From positions 1-64,000 of the forward strand of contig NZ_QGKS01000254.1 in the NCBI RefSeq assembly GCF_003172935.1: a stretch of 64,000 bases of DNA, read 5' to 3'. Each line of letters begins with the position of its first letter. The first letter of the stretch is position 1. The stretch comes from Micromonospora sicca. GTDB lineage: Bacteria; Actinomycetota; Actinomycetes; Mycobacteriales; Micromonosporaceae. The notes beneath the pieces were generated by a model. It saw only the letters and a list, made by a program, of their open reading frames with translations, had not been told where the DNA came from and ran no database searches. Position numbers and translations under genes: made by a program. Shown here in pieces: positions 8,408 through 15,648 of this stretch.

Positions 8408-8896
8408 GTGCCCGTCTCAGTATCCGGATCTGCCGCCAACCGCGTCACCCAACGTAGGTGCATGGACGCTGGTGTTGACATGCTGGGCGAGAAGTGGACC
8501 CTGCTGATCCTTCGAGAGGTCTGGTACGGCGCAGCCCGCTTCAGCGACTTCGAACGCATCTTGGGATGTCCCCGCAATCTGCTCGCTGAGCGGCTCCGCA
8601 AGCTCGTCGAGCACGGCATCCTGTCCACCGAGCCATACCAGGAGGCAGGCTCCCGCAGCCGACTCCGGTACGTGTTCACACCCAAGGGGACCGATCTGGC
8701 GCCGGCAGTGCTAGGACTGATGCAGTGGGGCGACCGATACCGCGCCGACTCGGCGGGCCCGGCCATCATCACCCGCCACGACAGGTGCGGCGCCCAACTC
8801 TCCGTGCAGGTTCGATGCGAGCACGATCACCACGTCCAGGCGAACGACATCCAAGCCGCACCTGGCCCAGGCTTTCGAATGAAGGCGGACCAGTGA
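8408..8896 (+). CDS. HxlR-family winged-helix transcriptional regulator
   Basis: A 162-residue DNA-binding protein. The HxlR fold is visible from GEKWTLLILREVWYGAARFSDFERILG through NLLAERLRKLVEHGIL to the wing segment and YVFTPKGTDLAPAVLGLMQWGDRY. HxlR proteins are dimeric regulators, often sensing electrophiles or redox state and usually sitting beside their target gene. Here the next gene on the same strand is a broken TMEM175-type channel, so no target is evident. Start GTG 8408; GGAACGGA lies shortly upstream. The C-terminal 35 residues, with a CGAQ...CEHDHH cluster, could bind metal. Confidence 0.82.
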   Translation: MPVSVSGSAANRVTQRRCMDAGVDMLGEKWTLLILREVWYGAARFSDFERILGCPRNLLAERLRKLVEHGILSTEPYQEAGSRSRLRYVFTPKGTDLAPAVLGLMQWGDRYRADSAGPAIITRHDRCGAQLSVQVRCEHDHHVQANDIQAAPGPGFRMKADQ

Positions 8897-9057
8897 TGCG
8901 ACCAGCGCTGGACAGGGGCGCGCCGGATCTACTGCCATCCGGTCTGGACGTCGGCGCCGAGCCCGACGGCTCGACGTCCAGGACCTGCCTCACTCGTTGA
9001 GCGAGGTGGCGAAATCCGGCCACAGCAGTCGGCGGGTGGTGGGATGGGAGATCAGGA

Positions 9058-9678
9058 TTGGGTGCGGCAGAAGACGAGGCGCGTTCAGCCAGGAGTGTCG
9101 AGCGAACAGAGACGTTCAGCGACGCGGTGCGCGCCATCATCATCACCCTGCTCGTGCTCGACCTGAAGCCGCCCCAGATCAGACCCGGTCACCTGTTGCG
9201 GGGGCTGCTCGAAGAATGGCCGGCGTACCTGGCGTACGCCACGTCGTTCCTCAACCTGGCAGCGATCTGGCTGGCACATCGCTACGTGTTCGAGCGCATC
9301 CGGGCGACCAGCCCGCCGCTGAACTGGGCCAACCTCGCCATATTGTTCAGCTCAGCGCTGGTACCCTTTCCGACCGCCGTGGTCGCCCGATTCCTGAAGG
9401 CGGGCAATCAGGGCGACATCCGGACCGCAATCGCCCTCTATGCCCTCGTCGGCGCCCTGATGCTAATCAGCGCGTGGATCTTCTACCAGTACGCCGTCCG
9501 GCACCCCGAGTTGATCCATGCGGGCGGCGGCAAGTAGCTCCGGCAGGAGCGGACCAAGGCACTGATCGGCACCGCGCTCTTTCTCGGTGGGGGCCTACTC
9601 GGGTACGTCTCCCCTTGGATCGCGTTTGCGCTCTTTCTCGCCGTACCCCTCTACACCGGCATCACGACCCCTCGCTAG
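9058..9678 (+). pseudogene. TMEM175/DUF1211-family channel gene with in-frame TAG
   Basis: The N-terminal 159 residues show the family signature ETFSDAVRAIIITLLVLDL on helix 1, then further hydrophobic segments. Bacterial TMEM175 proteins are potassium-selective channels of about 200 residues with six helices. Here TAG occurs at 9535-9537 after HAGGGK, but the same frame continues without another stop to TAG 9676-9678 and encodes two more hydrophobic segments (ALIGTALFLGGGLLGYV and WIAFALFLAVPLYTGI), giving 206 sense codons. The simplest reading is a nonsense mutation that removes the last two helices. The apparent start is TTG 9058, without a strong ribosome binding site. Confidence 0.75.
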
Positions 9679-9717
9679 TACTCCAGCCGTAGATCTTGCT
9701 CTGGGCAGGTCCGGCAA

Positions 9718-9965
9718 GTGAGACGGCACAGGCAGCGTCCATCACGGGTTGCTGTGTACGTGTCAATGGTCGAAGCGCAGATGATGCGCGGTGAGTGGAT
9801 TGACCTTGAGCGGGCGCGGATCACGCTGGGGACCATGTGGAGCGGTGGATCACCCAGCAGCCGAGCCTGCGCCCCCGGACTGCGGCGCTCTACCGATGGC
9901 TGCTCGGCAAGCACATCGCGCCGTACCTGGGCGCAGTGGAGCTAGGCCGGTGGACAAGCCGATGA
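9718..9965 (+). pseudogene. Tyrosine recombinase (integrase) N-terminal remnant
   Basis: Two frames together read as the N-terminal half of a phage-type integrase: EAQMMRGEWIDLERARITLG in the first, then, after a frameshift near 9830, HVERWITQQPSLRPRTAALY and WLLGKHIAPYLGAVEL, which is the SAM-like core-binding domain. The catalytic R-H-R-Y domain is missing. It ends at TGA 9963-9965, only six bases from the convergent methyltransferase gene. It shows that an integrated element once sat here; I find no att repeats around it. Confidence 0.65.
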
Positions 9966-9971
9966 CCCCGG

Positions 9972-10733
9972 CTAGGCCTCATCAGAGGCGTCGAGTGGCT
10001 TGCGCCAGACCGACACGTGGCTTTCGCTGTCGGACGTGAAGGGCGCCCCGTCCCAGTCCGCCACACGCTGCTCCAGCGTCAAGCCGGCCAGCCGCGCCAT
10101 GAGGTCGCACTCGGCGGGCCAGATGTAGCGGAAGTTGCTGTAGCCGTAGCGCGTGCTCCCATCGTCCAGCCGCCGGTAGTGGTGGGAGGTCCCCTGCTGC
10201 GTGACCATGTCGTAGGTGTCGAAGCCGACGTGCTGGTCGGTCACCTCGAACGGCACCGCCGACTGCCCAGGGGGGAACCGCCGGATGCCCGGCACCCACA
10301 GCTCGACGACGAAGCGACCCCCGGGCGACAGGTGCCGGGCGGCGTTGCGGAAGCACTGCACCTGCTCGTCCTGGGTGCGCAGGTTGCCGATGCTGTTCCA
10401 CACGACGTACACGAGCGAGAACTGGCCGGGGACGGTCGTCGTGGCCATGTCACCGATGACGACCGGCAAGTCCTCCGCGGGCACCTTGCGCCGCAGCTGG
10501 TCGGCCATCGGCTGCGACAGCTCGATCCCGGTCACGGAGATGCCTCGGGCGGCGAGCGGGATCGCCACCCGGCCCGTGCCGATCGCGAGTTCCAGCGCGG
10601 GGCCGGAACCCGCCAGCGGTGCGAGGAAGTCCACGGCGGGGTCGAGCACGTGGGGTGCGAACATCTCGGCCGAGATGTCGTCGTACCGCTCCGCGGTGTC
10701 CTCGTCCCACAGGTCGCTGCTCGTCACGGGCAC
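9972..10733 (-). CDS. Class I SAM-dependent methyltransferase
   Basis: A 253-residue soluble enzyme with the Rossmann SAM-binding motif ALELAIGTGRVAIPLA (about residues 46-61), the acidic end of strand 2 (VTGIELSQPM), and motif II/III region FSLVYVVWNSIGNL with ARHLSPGGRFVVELW. This pattern matches the Methyltransf_25 group of small-molecule methyltransferases. The substrate cannot be told. The start is GTG 10733 (MPVTSSDLWDEDTAERYDD); the segment with W-D...AERYDD is the common beginning of this group. No operon partner is present; it lies between the integrase remnant and a MarR regulator. Confidence 0.85.
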   Translation of the reverse strand: MPVTSSDLWDEDTAERYDDISAEMFAPHVLDPAVDFLAPLAGSGPALELAIGTGRVAIPLAARGISVTGIELSQPMADQLRRKVPAEDLPVVIGDMATTTVPGQFSLVYVVWNSIGNLRTQDEQVQCFRNAARHLSPGGRFVVELWVPGIRRFPPGQSAVPFEVTDQHVGFDTYDMVTQQGTSHHYRRLDDGSTRYGYSNFRYIWPAECDLMARLAGLTLEQRVADWDGAPFTSDSESHVSVWRKPLDASDEA

Positions 10734-10916
10734 GAGCCTGCTTGCCTCCCTGCGCTCACGCTACCCATTTACGAAGGGGCGGCGTGCGTCGACCGGGGCA
10801 AGCTTGGTCACACCATCCAAACTCATTCGTTCATGCCGCTGACCGCGCGACTTTGCCGGACGTAGTGCGGCGATGTAAGGGTGGCTTTGGGGGCCCATGG
10901 CCCTCGAGCTCAGGAC

Positions 10917-11390
10917 CTAACTCCCGGTCTCGGAAGATCGCTCGGCCGTGAGACGCCCGAGGAGTTCGACGAGTCGGGTGAGGTCGGCGGTCGACCAGTC
11001 CTGCGTGCGGGTGTAGAACTCCTTGCCGCGCTCCTCGAGCGTTGCCGCGACCCGTTGCCGACCTTCTGGGCTGAGTCGGACGATAATGCTGCGCCGGTCG
11101 TCCAGGGCCGGTGAGCTGTCCAGCAAGCCGAGTGATCGCATCTTGCCGATCAGGCTGCTGGTGGAGCTGCGGTCCATTCCGACGGCCTCGGCGACCTCGC
11201 TGGGCCGTGCTGGCCCGAAGGCGTAGAGCCAGCGCGCGATGTGGAACGCGGCCGGTTGCAGGTGCGGATGGAAGTGCGCGGCGCTGCGTTCGCTCAACGC
11301 CCGGGTCGCGCTGATGAGGGCGCTGATCCGCTCACCGAGGGCCAGCTCGATCTTGTGCCGGCTCTCGTCCCCGGGTGAGGTAGTTTGCAT
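10917..11390 (-). CDS. MarR-family transcriptional regulator
   Basis: A 157-residue winged-helix regulator with PSEVAEAVGMDRSSTSSLIGKMRSLGLL as helix-turn-helix and the wing ALDDRRSIIVRLSPEGRQ, where D-D-R-R is the usual DNA-contact motif. MarR proteins repress divergent genes and are released by small aromatic ligands. The divergent gene here is a degenerate MFS transporter followed by an SDR oxidoreductase, a common MarR-MFS arrangement for drug efflux. The ATG is at 11388-11390, with GGTGGA just upstream. A perfect 9-base inverted repeat (GTAGTTTGC at 11380-11388 and GCAAACTAC at 11427-11435) brackets the start and could be an operator. Confidence 0.85.
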   Translation of the reverse strand: MQTTSPGDESRHKIELALGERISALISATRALSERSAAHFHPHLQPAAFHIARWLYAFGPARPSEVAEAVGMDRSSTSSLIGKMRSLGLLDSSPALDDRRSIIVRLSPEGRQRVAATLEERGKEFYTRTQDWSTADLTRLVELLGRLTAERSSETGS

Positions 11391-11459
11391 ATCTCCACCA
11401 TATCAGGGCTACGGTAATGGGCATCGGCAAACTACTTCGAGCGGAGATGGTCGTGGCCA

Positions 11460-12183
11460 CGGCTCTTCGTCGTATCGTTGTTCCGGCTGCAGATCCAGCA
11501 TCTGTCAGCAACCATGGTCGGTGTGCGGCTGCTTCCGCTGGGCCTGGCCATGCTCGTCGGAGCGATCCTCTCCGGCCGTGTCATCACCCGCATCGGCGAC
11601 CGGTGGGCACTCGTCATCGGCTGCCCACTCGTGGCAGCCGGCCTGGTACGCAGTTCGTTCGCCCGGCTCGACAGCGGTTACCCGCAACTCGCCGTCGGCC
11701 TCACACTGATGGGCATCGGGCTTGGCCTGCTGTTCACCGCGACCGTCAACGCGACCGTCGGCAACGCGCCCGTCAACCTTGCCGGTCCTGCGGCCGGTGC
11801 CCAGCAAACCGCCAGCCGTCTTGGGCCACCCTCGGAGTCGCCGTGCTCGGCGGGTTCATGGCCGTCGCCACCAGCGCACACTTCAGCGATCTTCTTGACC
11901 ACTCGGGTCTGCCTACCGCGCTGACCCCGGCCGCTCAAGCGATTCGGCACCGCCGTCGCTGGCGGCGTCGCGCCGAATCCCGAGGGAGCCACACCCCACC
12001 TCGCGGCCACCCTGACCGACTACACGAACATGTCGTTCCTCGCCGGCAAGCAGACGACCCTGCTGGTCGGCGCGGTCATATAGCCGCTGCCGCATGCTCA
12101 TAGCCCTGGCCGTTCGCCGGCGCGCCCACCATCAGCGGGCCGCCGACGCCGTCGAGGCCGACCACCCCTTCGTCACCGGATGA
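11460..12183 (+). pseudogene. MFS (DHA2/EmrB-like) efflux transporter, degenerate
   Basis: Pieces of a 14-helix drug:proton antiporter can be followed in successive frames. One stretch covers LPLGLAMLVGAILSGRVITRIGDRWALVIG through a long hydrophobic run to AGPAAGAQQTASRLG. A second has TLGVAVLGGFMAVATSAHFSDL. A third has GVAPNPEGATPHLAATLTDY and NMSFLAGKQTTLLVGAVI, then RRRAHHQRAADAVEADHPFVTG to a TGA at 12181-12183. The first half of the transporter is missing and at least two frameshifts interrupt the rest, so it cannot work. It was presumably the target of the divergent MarR regulator. Confidence 0.75.
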
Positions 12184-12216
12184 CCCAGCGCCGACAAACC
12201 TTGGAACAGGACAGTC

Positions 12217-13068
12217 ATGGAACCCACGATCGTCATCACCGGCGCCACCAGCGGACTCGGCCGCCTGGCCGCCATCAAGCTCGCCCAACAGGGCACCCGC
12301 ATCATCATCACCGCCCGCAGCCAGCAGAAGGCGGAGCAGACCTGCCAGGAGATCGGCACCGACCGCGTGGACGCATTCCTCGGCGACTTCACCCGGCTCG
12401 ACGACGTCCGGCGTATCGGCCACGAGATCGCCGACCGCTACGACCACATCGACGTACTCGTCAACAACGCCGGCATCCACGCCTTCCAGCCACGCACCAC
12501 CCCCGACGGCTACCCCGAAATGGTGGCCGTCAACTACCTCGCCCCCTGGCTACTGACCCACACACTGCTGCCCGCACTTCAGCGAGCCCCCGCCGCCAGG
12601 ATCGTCAACGTCGCGTCCGAAGCTTCCCGCCGTCACGGAACGCTCCGGATCCCGCAGGATCTCACCGACACAAGCCCGTTCGGCGCGCGCGGGTCATCCG
12701 AGCACTACGGCAAGACGAAACTGCTCGACATCATGTTCACGATGGAACTCGCCCGCCGTCTCGCCGGCACCACCATCACCGCAAACTGCCTCGACCCCGG
12801 CTTCAACACCACCGGCCTCGGCCGCGAGCTCCGCTTCGCTGGCATCCTCCGAAAGGTCCTCACCCGGCTCAGGATCGGCGACCCCGCGCGCGGCACCGGC
12901 CTCATCGTCGCCCTCGCCACCGACTCCCGCTTCACCGGACGCACTGGCGGCTACTACACCGTCCGCGGAACCCGCCAGATTCAGCCCACGCCACCAGGGA
13001 ACGACCCGAGCGCGCAGGCCCAACTCTGGTACGAAACCCAGCAACTCCTCGAACCCGTACCCAGGTAG
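12217..13068 (+). CDS. Short-chain dehydrogenase/reductase (SDR)
   Basis: A 283-residue NAD(P)-dependent oxidoreductase of the classical/retinol-dehydrogenase-like type. It has the cofactor motif TGATSGLG (residues 8-15), NNAG (83-86), catalytic serine in NVASEAS (about 134), and Y164-x3-K168 in HYGKTK. The insertion between the serine and tyrosine and the Arg at the end of strand 2 (TARS) suggest an NADP-preferring protein of the WW-oxidoreductase/retinol-dehydrogenase-like subgroup, but the substrate is unknown. Start ATG 12217 follows AACAGGA. It sits 33 bases after the dead MFS gene and was probably its operon partner under MarR control. Confidence 0.88.
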   Translation: MEPTIVITGATSGLGRLAAIKLAQQGTRIIITARSQQKAEQTCQEIGTDRVDAFLGDFTRLDDVRRIGHEIADRYDHIDVLVNNAGIHAFQPRTTPDGYPEMVAVNYLAPWLLTHTLLPALQRAPAARIVNVASEASRRHGTLRIPQDLTDTSPFGARGSSEHYGKTKLLDIMFTMELARRLAGTTITANCLDPGFNTTGLGRELRFAGILRKVLTRLRIGDPARGTGLIVALATDSRFTGRTGGYYTVRGTRQIQPTPPGNDPSAQAQLWYETQQLLEPVPR

Positions 13069-13099
13069 GCCTCGGCGGCGATGCGCGCGCCCCAACCGT

Positions 13100-13378
13100 G
13101 AGGAACCGCGTCCCGCACGGGTTGACGTCGATGAGGCAGCGGTCGTCATCCCCGATGCGGGGCCAGGGCGCCGGGAACCGGGCGGCGGGAGCGTCGTCGC
13201 CGGCGAGGAGCAGGTCGAGCTCGTACGCCGACAGCTCGTCGTCCCGGCGGATCACGACGAGCCGGCGGTGCGGCCACCGCTGGACGGCGGGCGTGTCCGC
13301 AGTGTGGGCGACGCCCGGTACGCGAGGAGCGTTCGCCGGCACGCGGAAGGACGCCACGAGGCGAGGGCTGATGCTCAA
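13100..13378 (-). pseudogene. Possible remnant of an unidentified gene
   Basis: The minus-strand frame contains a stretch that looks protein-like (RRLVVIRRDDELSAYELDLL, then IGDDDRCLIDVNPCGTRFL) but has no good start and runs into sequence without coding character. No family recognised. It may be the leftover of a gene destroyed between the SDR and ArsR genes. Confidence 0.25.
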
Positions 13379-13427
13379 GGAGCATCCTGCCAGCCCTCTA
13401 CGACGGTGCGGCCCTCGAGAGTGCCGC

Positions 13428-13799
13428 TCAGCGGGCCTTCTTCGTCGCCCGCTTGCGCGGCGGCGTCAACAGGTCGGCGACCGCCGCGATCGCGGACGGC
13501 ACTATGCGGTAGTACGCCCAGACGCCCCGCTTCTCGCGCTCGAGCAGGCCGGCCTCGGTGAGGATCCGAAGGTGATGACTCACGGTCGGCTGGGAGAGAC
13601 CAAGCGGCGCGGTGAGGTCACTCACGGACGCCTCGCCCTCCGGAGCGGCCTGGATCAGACTGAGCAGTCGCAGCCGGGCCGGGTCGGCGAATGCCTTCAG
13701 CACTCCCGCGAGCCGCTCGGCATCGGCACGCTTAATCGGCTCGCCGGCAAGCGGCGAGATAGCAGGCATAGTCGTTTTCGTAGTTCCCACGTCTTCCAT
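13428..13799 (-). CDS. ArsR/SmtB-family transcriptional regulator
   Basis: A 123-residue winged-helix repressor with LKAFADPARLRLLSLIQAAPEGEASVSDL, the recognition helix LSQPTVSHHLRILTEAGLL and wing REKRGVWAYYRIVPSAI. The family binds metals through ELCVCDL in helix 3; here the equivalent is EASVSDL with no cysteines, so this member either uses another site or is not a thiol-type metal sensor. The C-terminal tail is Lys/Arg-rich (RKRATKKAR). Start ATG 13799 or 13769. An inverted repeat lies immediately upstream. The gene that ArsR would normally control is not visible; the upstream DNA is remnant sequence. Confidence 0.85.
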   Translation of the reverse strand: MEDVGTTKTTMPAISPLAGEPIKRADAERLAGVLKAFADPARLRLLSLIQAAPEGEASVSDLTAPLGLSQPTVSHHLRILTEAGLLEREKRGVWAYYRIVPSAIAAVADLLTPPRKRATKKAR

Positions 13800-13801
13800 C
13801 G

Positions 13802-13832
13802 TTCCACCAACACCATCGATGGGCCGGTGGAA
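13802..13832. promoter_or_regulatory. Candidate ArsR operator palindrome
   Basis: TTCCACC at 13802-13808 and GGTGGAA at 13826-13832 form a perfect 7-base inverted repeat, with CCATCGATGG near the centre. It starts two bases upstream of the arsR ATG, where autorepressor sites of this family usually lie. Confidence 0.4.
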
Positions 13833-14172
13833 CCGGAACCAGTACCCCGATGGCGACCGCGAGGCCGGATGCGAGGAGTGCTGGGGGCCGGGGCGGCGAG
13901 GTTACGAGCAGCCGCTGCCCATTCTCAAGGCGTCATGCACGCTGGGACCGCGTGACACGTTCGTGTCAGCGCCGCCACCCTGATGTTGGAACAGATGTGC
14001 GAGCGGGGATGAGGACTGATAGAGGACGGGTCGCGGCAACCTCGTGGGCCGAGGGCGTCCGCTCGTACGGCGACGGAGTGACGATCGATCTCCGTACGGC
14101 GAACAGCGAGCTGCTGCGCACCACCGGATGTGAACCAGGCGACGCGAACCGGACGGTGCGCCAGGCGGCCGG
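13833..14172. other. No recognisable gene
   Basis: This stretch between the ArsR operator and the IS110 remnant contains only short overlapping open frames without starts or motifs that I recognise. It probably includes the end of the decayed IS110 element. Confidence 0.4.
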
Positions 14173-14519
14173 CGCGGGCGAGGCGGAGCTTCCCCCGCCG
14201 ATCTGCGGCTGTACCGGCCGCCGCCGCAAACCCCACGCGGAAAGCTCCAACAACAACCGGTGCAGCCGATTGATGGTCTGCGTCCGTGCCCGGCCAAGCT
14301 CGTCGCGGCGGTCGACCAGCATCCCCATCACGACCAGGTCCGCATCGACCTGAACCGGCACGAGATTCGGGGTGCGCAGCGCGACCATCGCGACTGCGCA
14401 TCCACCGGGTCGGTCTTGCGGCCGTTGCCGGTGGCGAGCATCGGCACCTGCGCCGACAGCTTCGCCGGCACGTCGAGCGCCGTCTCACCGTCATGCACCA
14501 GCCGGTGGGCGACGTGCTA
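14173..14519 (-). pseudogene. IS110-family transposase remnant
   Basis: The minus strand reads HVAHRLVHDGETALDVPAKL and GNGRKTDPVDAQS, then, after a frameshift near 14390, MVALRTPNLVPVQVDADLVV and MLVDRRDELGRARTQTINRL. These match, piece by piece, the DEDD domain of the longer IS110 copy at 25,017-26,153 (same order, roughly half identical by eye), so it is a different IS110 member. The D-P-V-D motif of the catalytic domain is present, but both ends of the protein are missing. Confidence 0.8.
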
Positions 14520-14614
14520 GGAGAGCACCTACTTCGATCAGGCGCCGTAGTCCTTCGGGTGCGTCGGTGCTGGACACCTAATCAGTTGGCACCTCACCGC
14601 CTAACCGCATTACC

Positions 14615-15526
14615 GTGCCAGCCGTGCCCATCCATGATGACGAGATCCGAGCCACCGTCGGGCAGGTGCGCCGCCTGGTGGCGGCCCAGTGCCCGCAGTG
14701 GGCCGACCTTCCCGTGACACCCCTACCCGACGAGTTGGAGGGCACCGACCACGTACTCTTTCGGATCGGCAACGAACTCGTCGCCCGTATGCCCAAGATT
14801 GCCTGGGCGGTCGACCAGGCCGATTCCGATGCGCGGTGGCTGCCCTTGCTGGTGTCCCACCTGCCCGTGCGGATTCCAGTTCCGCTTCAGGTGGGCGAGC
14901 CGGGCGCGGGGTATCCGTGGCGGTGGACCGTGGTGCCGTGGGTCGTGGGGAGCACGCCTCCCAGGCTTGGCTGCGACGACGTATTCCTGGCCCGCGATGT
15001 GGCAGCCTTCGTTCGCGCCCTGCACGGGGTGGACCCGGCCGGAGGTCCGTTGAAGCCACCGGGTTCCCGCGGGTCCGCCCTGCTCCACGCCGATGAAGGC
15101 GTCCGCCGTGTGCTGCCCCGGCTCGCCGAGCATGACGACGGCTTCGATGTGACCGCGGCCGAGGCGGCCTGGGACGCCTGCCTGGCTGCTCCTGACTGGG
15201 ACCGGGACCCCGTATGGATCCACGGTGATCTGCAGCCGGGCAACCTGATCACCGACCGCGGCCGACTGGCCGCGGTCATCGACTTCGGCGCACTCGGTGT
15301 CGGCGATCCGGCGCCGGACGTGGCTCCGGCGCTATGGACCTTCACCGGCGCGGCCCGAAAAGCCTACCGAGAGGCAGTCGGGTACGACGACGCCACCTGG
15401 CGCCGCGCCTGCGGCTGGGCCCTCGCACCGTCACTGACCGGCATCGACTACTACCGGCACACCTTCCCGCGAATGGCCGAGCACGGCCGCCGAATGGTCC
15501 GCGCAGTGATGGCCGAACTGGCGTGA
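14615..15526 (+). CDS. Aminoglycoside phosphotransferase (APH)-family kinase
   Basis: A 303-residue protein-kinase-like phosphotransferase. The catalytic loop is VWIHGDLQPGNLI (about residues 202-214), the metal-binding motif is VIDFGALGVGDPAPDVAPAL, and the N-terminal lobe has VLFRIGNELVARMP with the ATP-binding lysine replaced by arginine in the VARMPK stretch (the lysine follows two residues later). The family includes antibiotic kinases such as APH(3'') and macrolide kinases, and many metabolic kinases, so a resistance role is only possible. Start GTG 14615 or GTG 14624. It stands alone between the IS110 remnant and the convergent DUF6493 gene. Confidence 0.8.
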   Translation: MPAVPIHDDEIRATVGQVRRLVAAQCPQWADLPVTPLPDELEGTDHVLFRIGNELVARMPKIAWAVDQADSDARWLPLLVSHLPVRIPVPLQVGEPGAGYPWRWTVVPWVVGSTPPRLGCDDVFLARDVAAFVRALHGVDPAGGPLKPPGSRGSALLHADEGVRRVLPRLAEHDDGFDVTAAEAAWDACLAAPDWDRDPVWIHGDLQPGNLITDRGRLAAVIDFGALGVGDPAPDVAPALWTFTGAARKAYREAVGYDDATWRRACGWALAPSLTGIDYYRHTFPRMAEHGRRMVRAVMAELA

Positions 15527-15648
15527 GTGCCACGGCCAGCCGACTGGCTACGCGCTGTGCGTGTCCCCACAGCTGAGACTCCGATCCCATCGACAGTGCG
15601 CTGACCAGCGCTTTCTGCTCGGTGACCTCTTCGGCGGGCCGGAAGAGG

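Noticed and set aside
11380-11435. Inverted repeat around the marR start as a proven operator
   Set aside because: A perfect 9-base repeat is present, but the spacing of 38 bases is large and one arm is coding sequence; kept only as a remark in the marR entry.
12180-13955. 591-codon plus-strand frame over the SDR and ArsR genes
   Set aside because: It overlaps the SDR gene in another frame and the product lacks any motif; shadow of a real gene.
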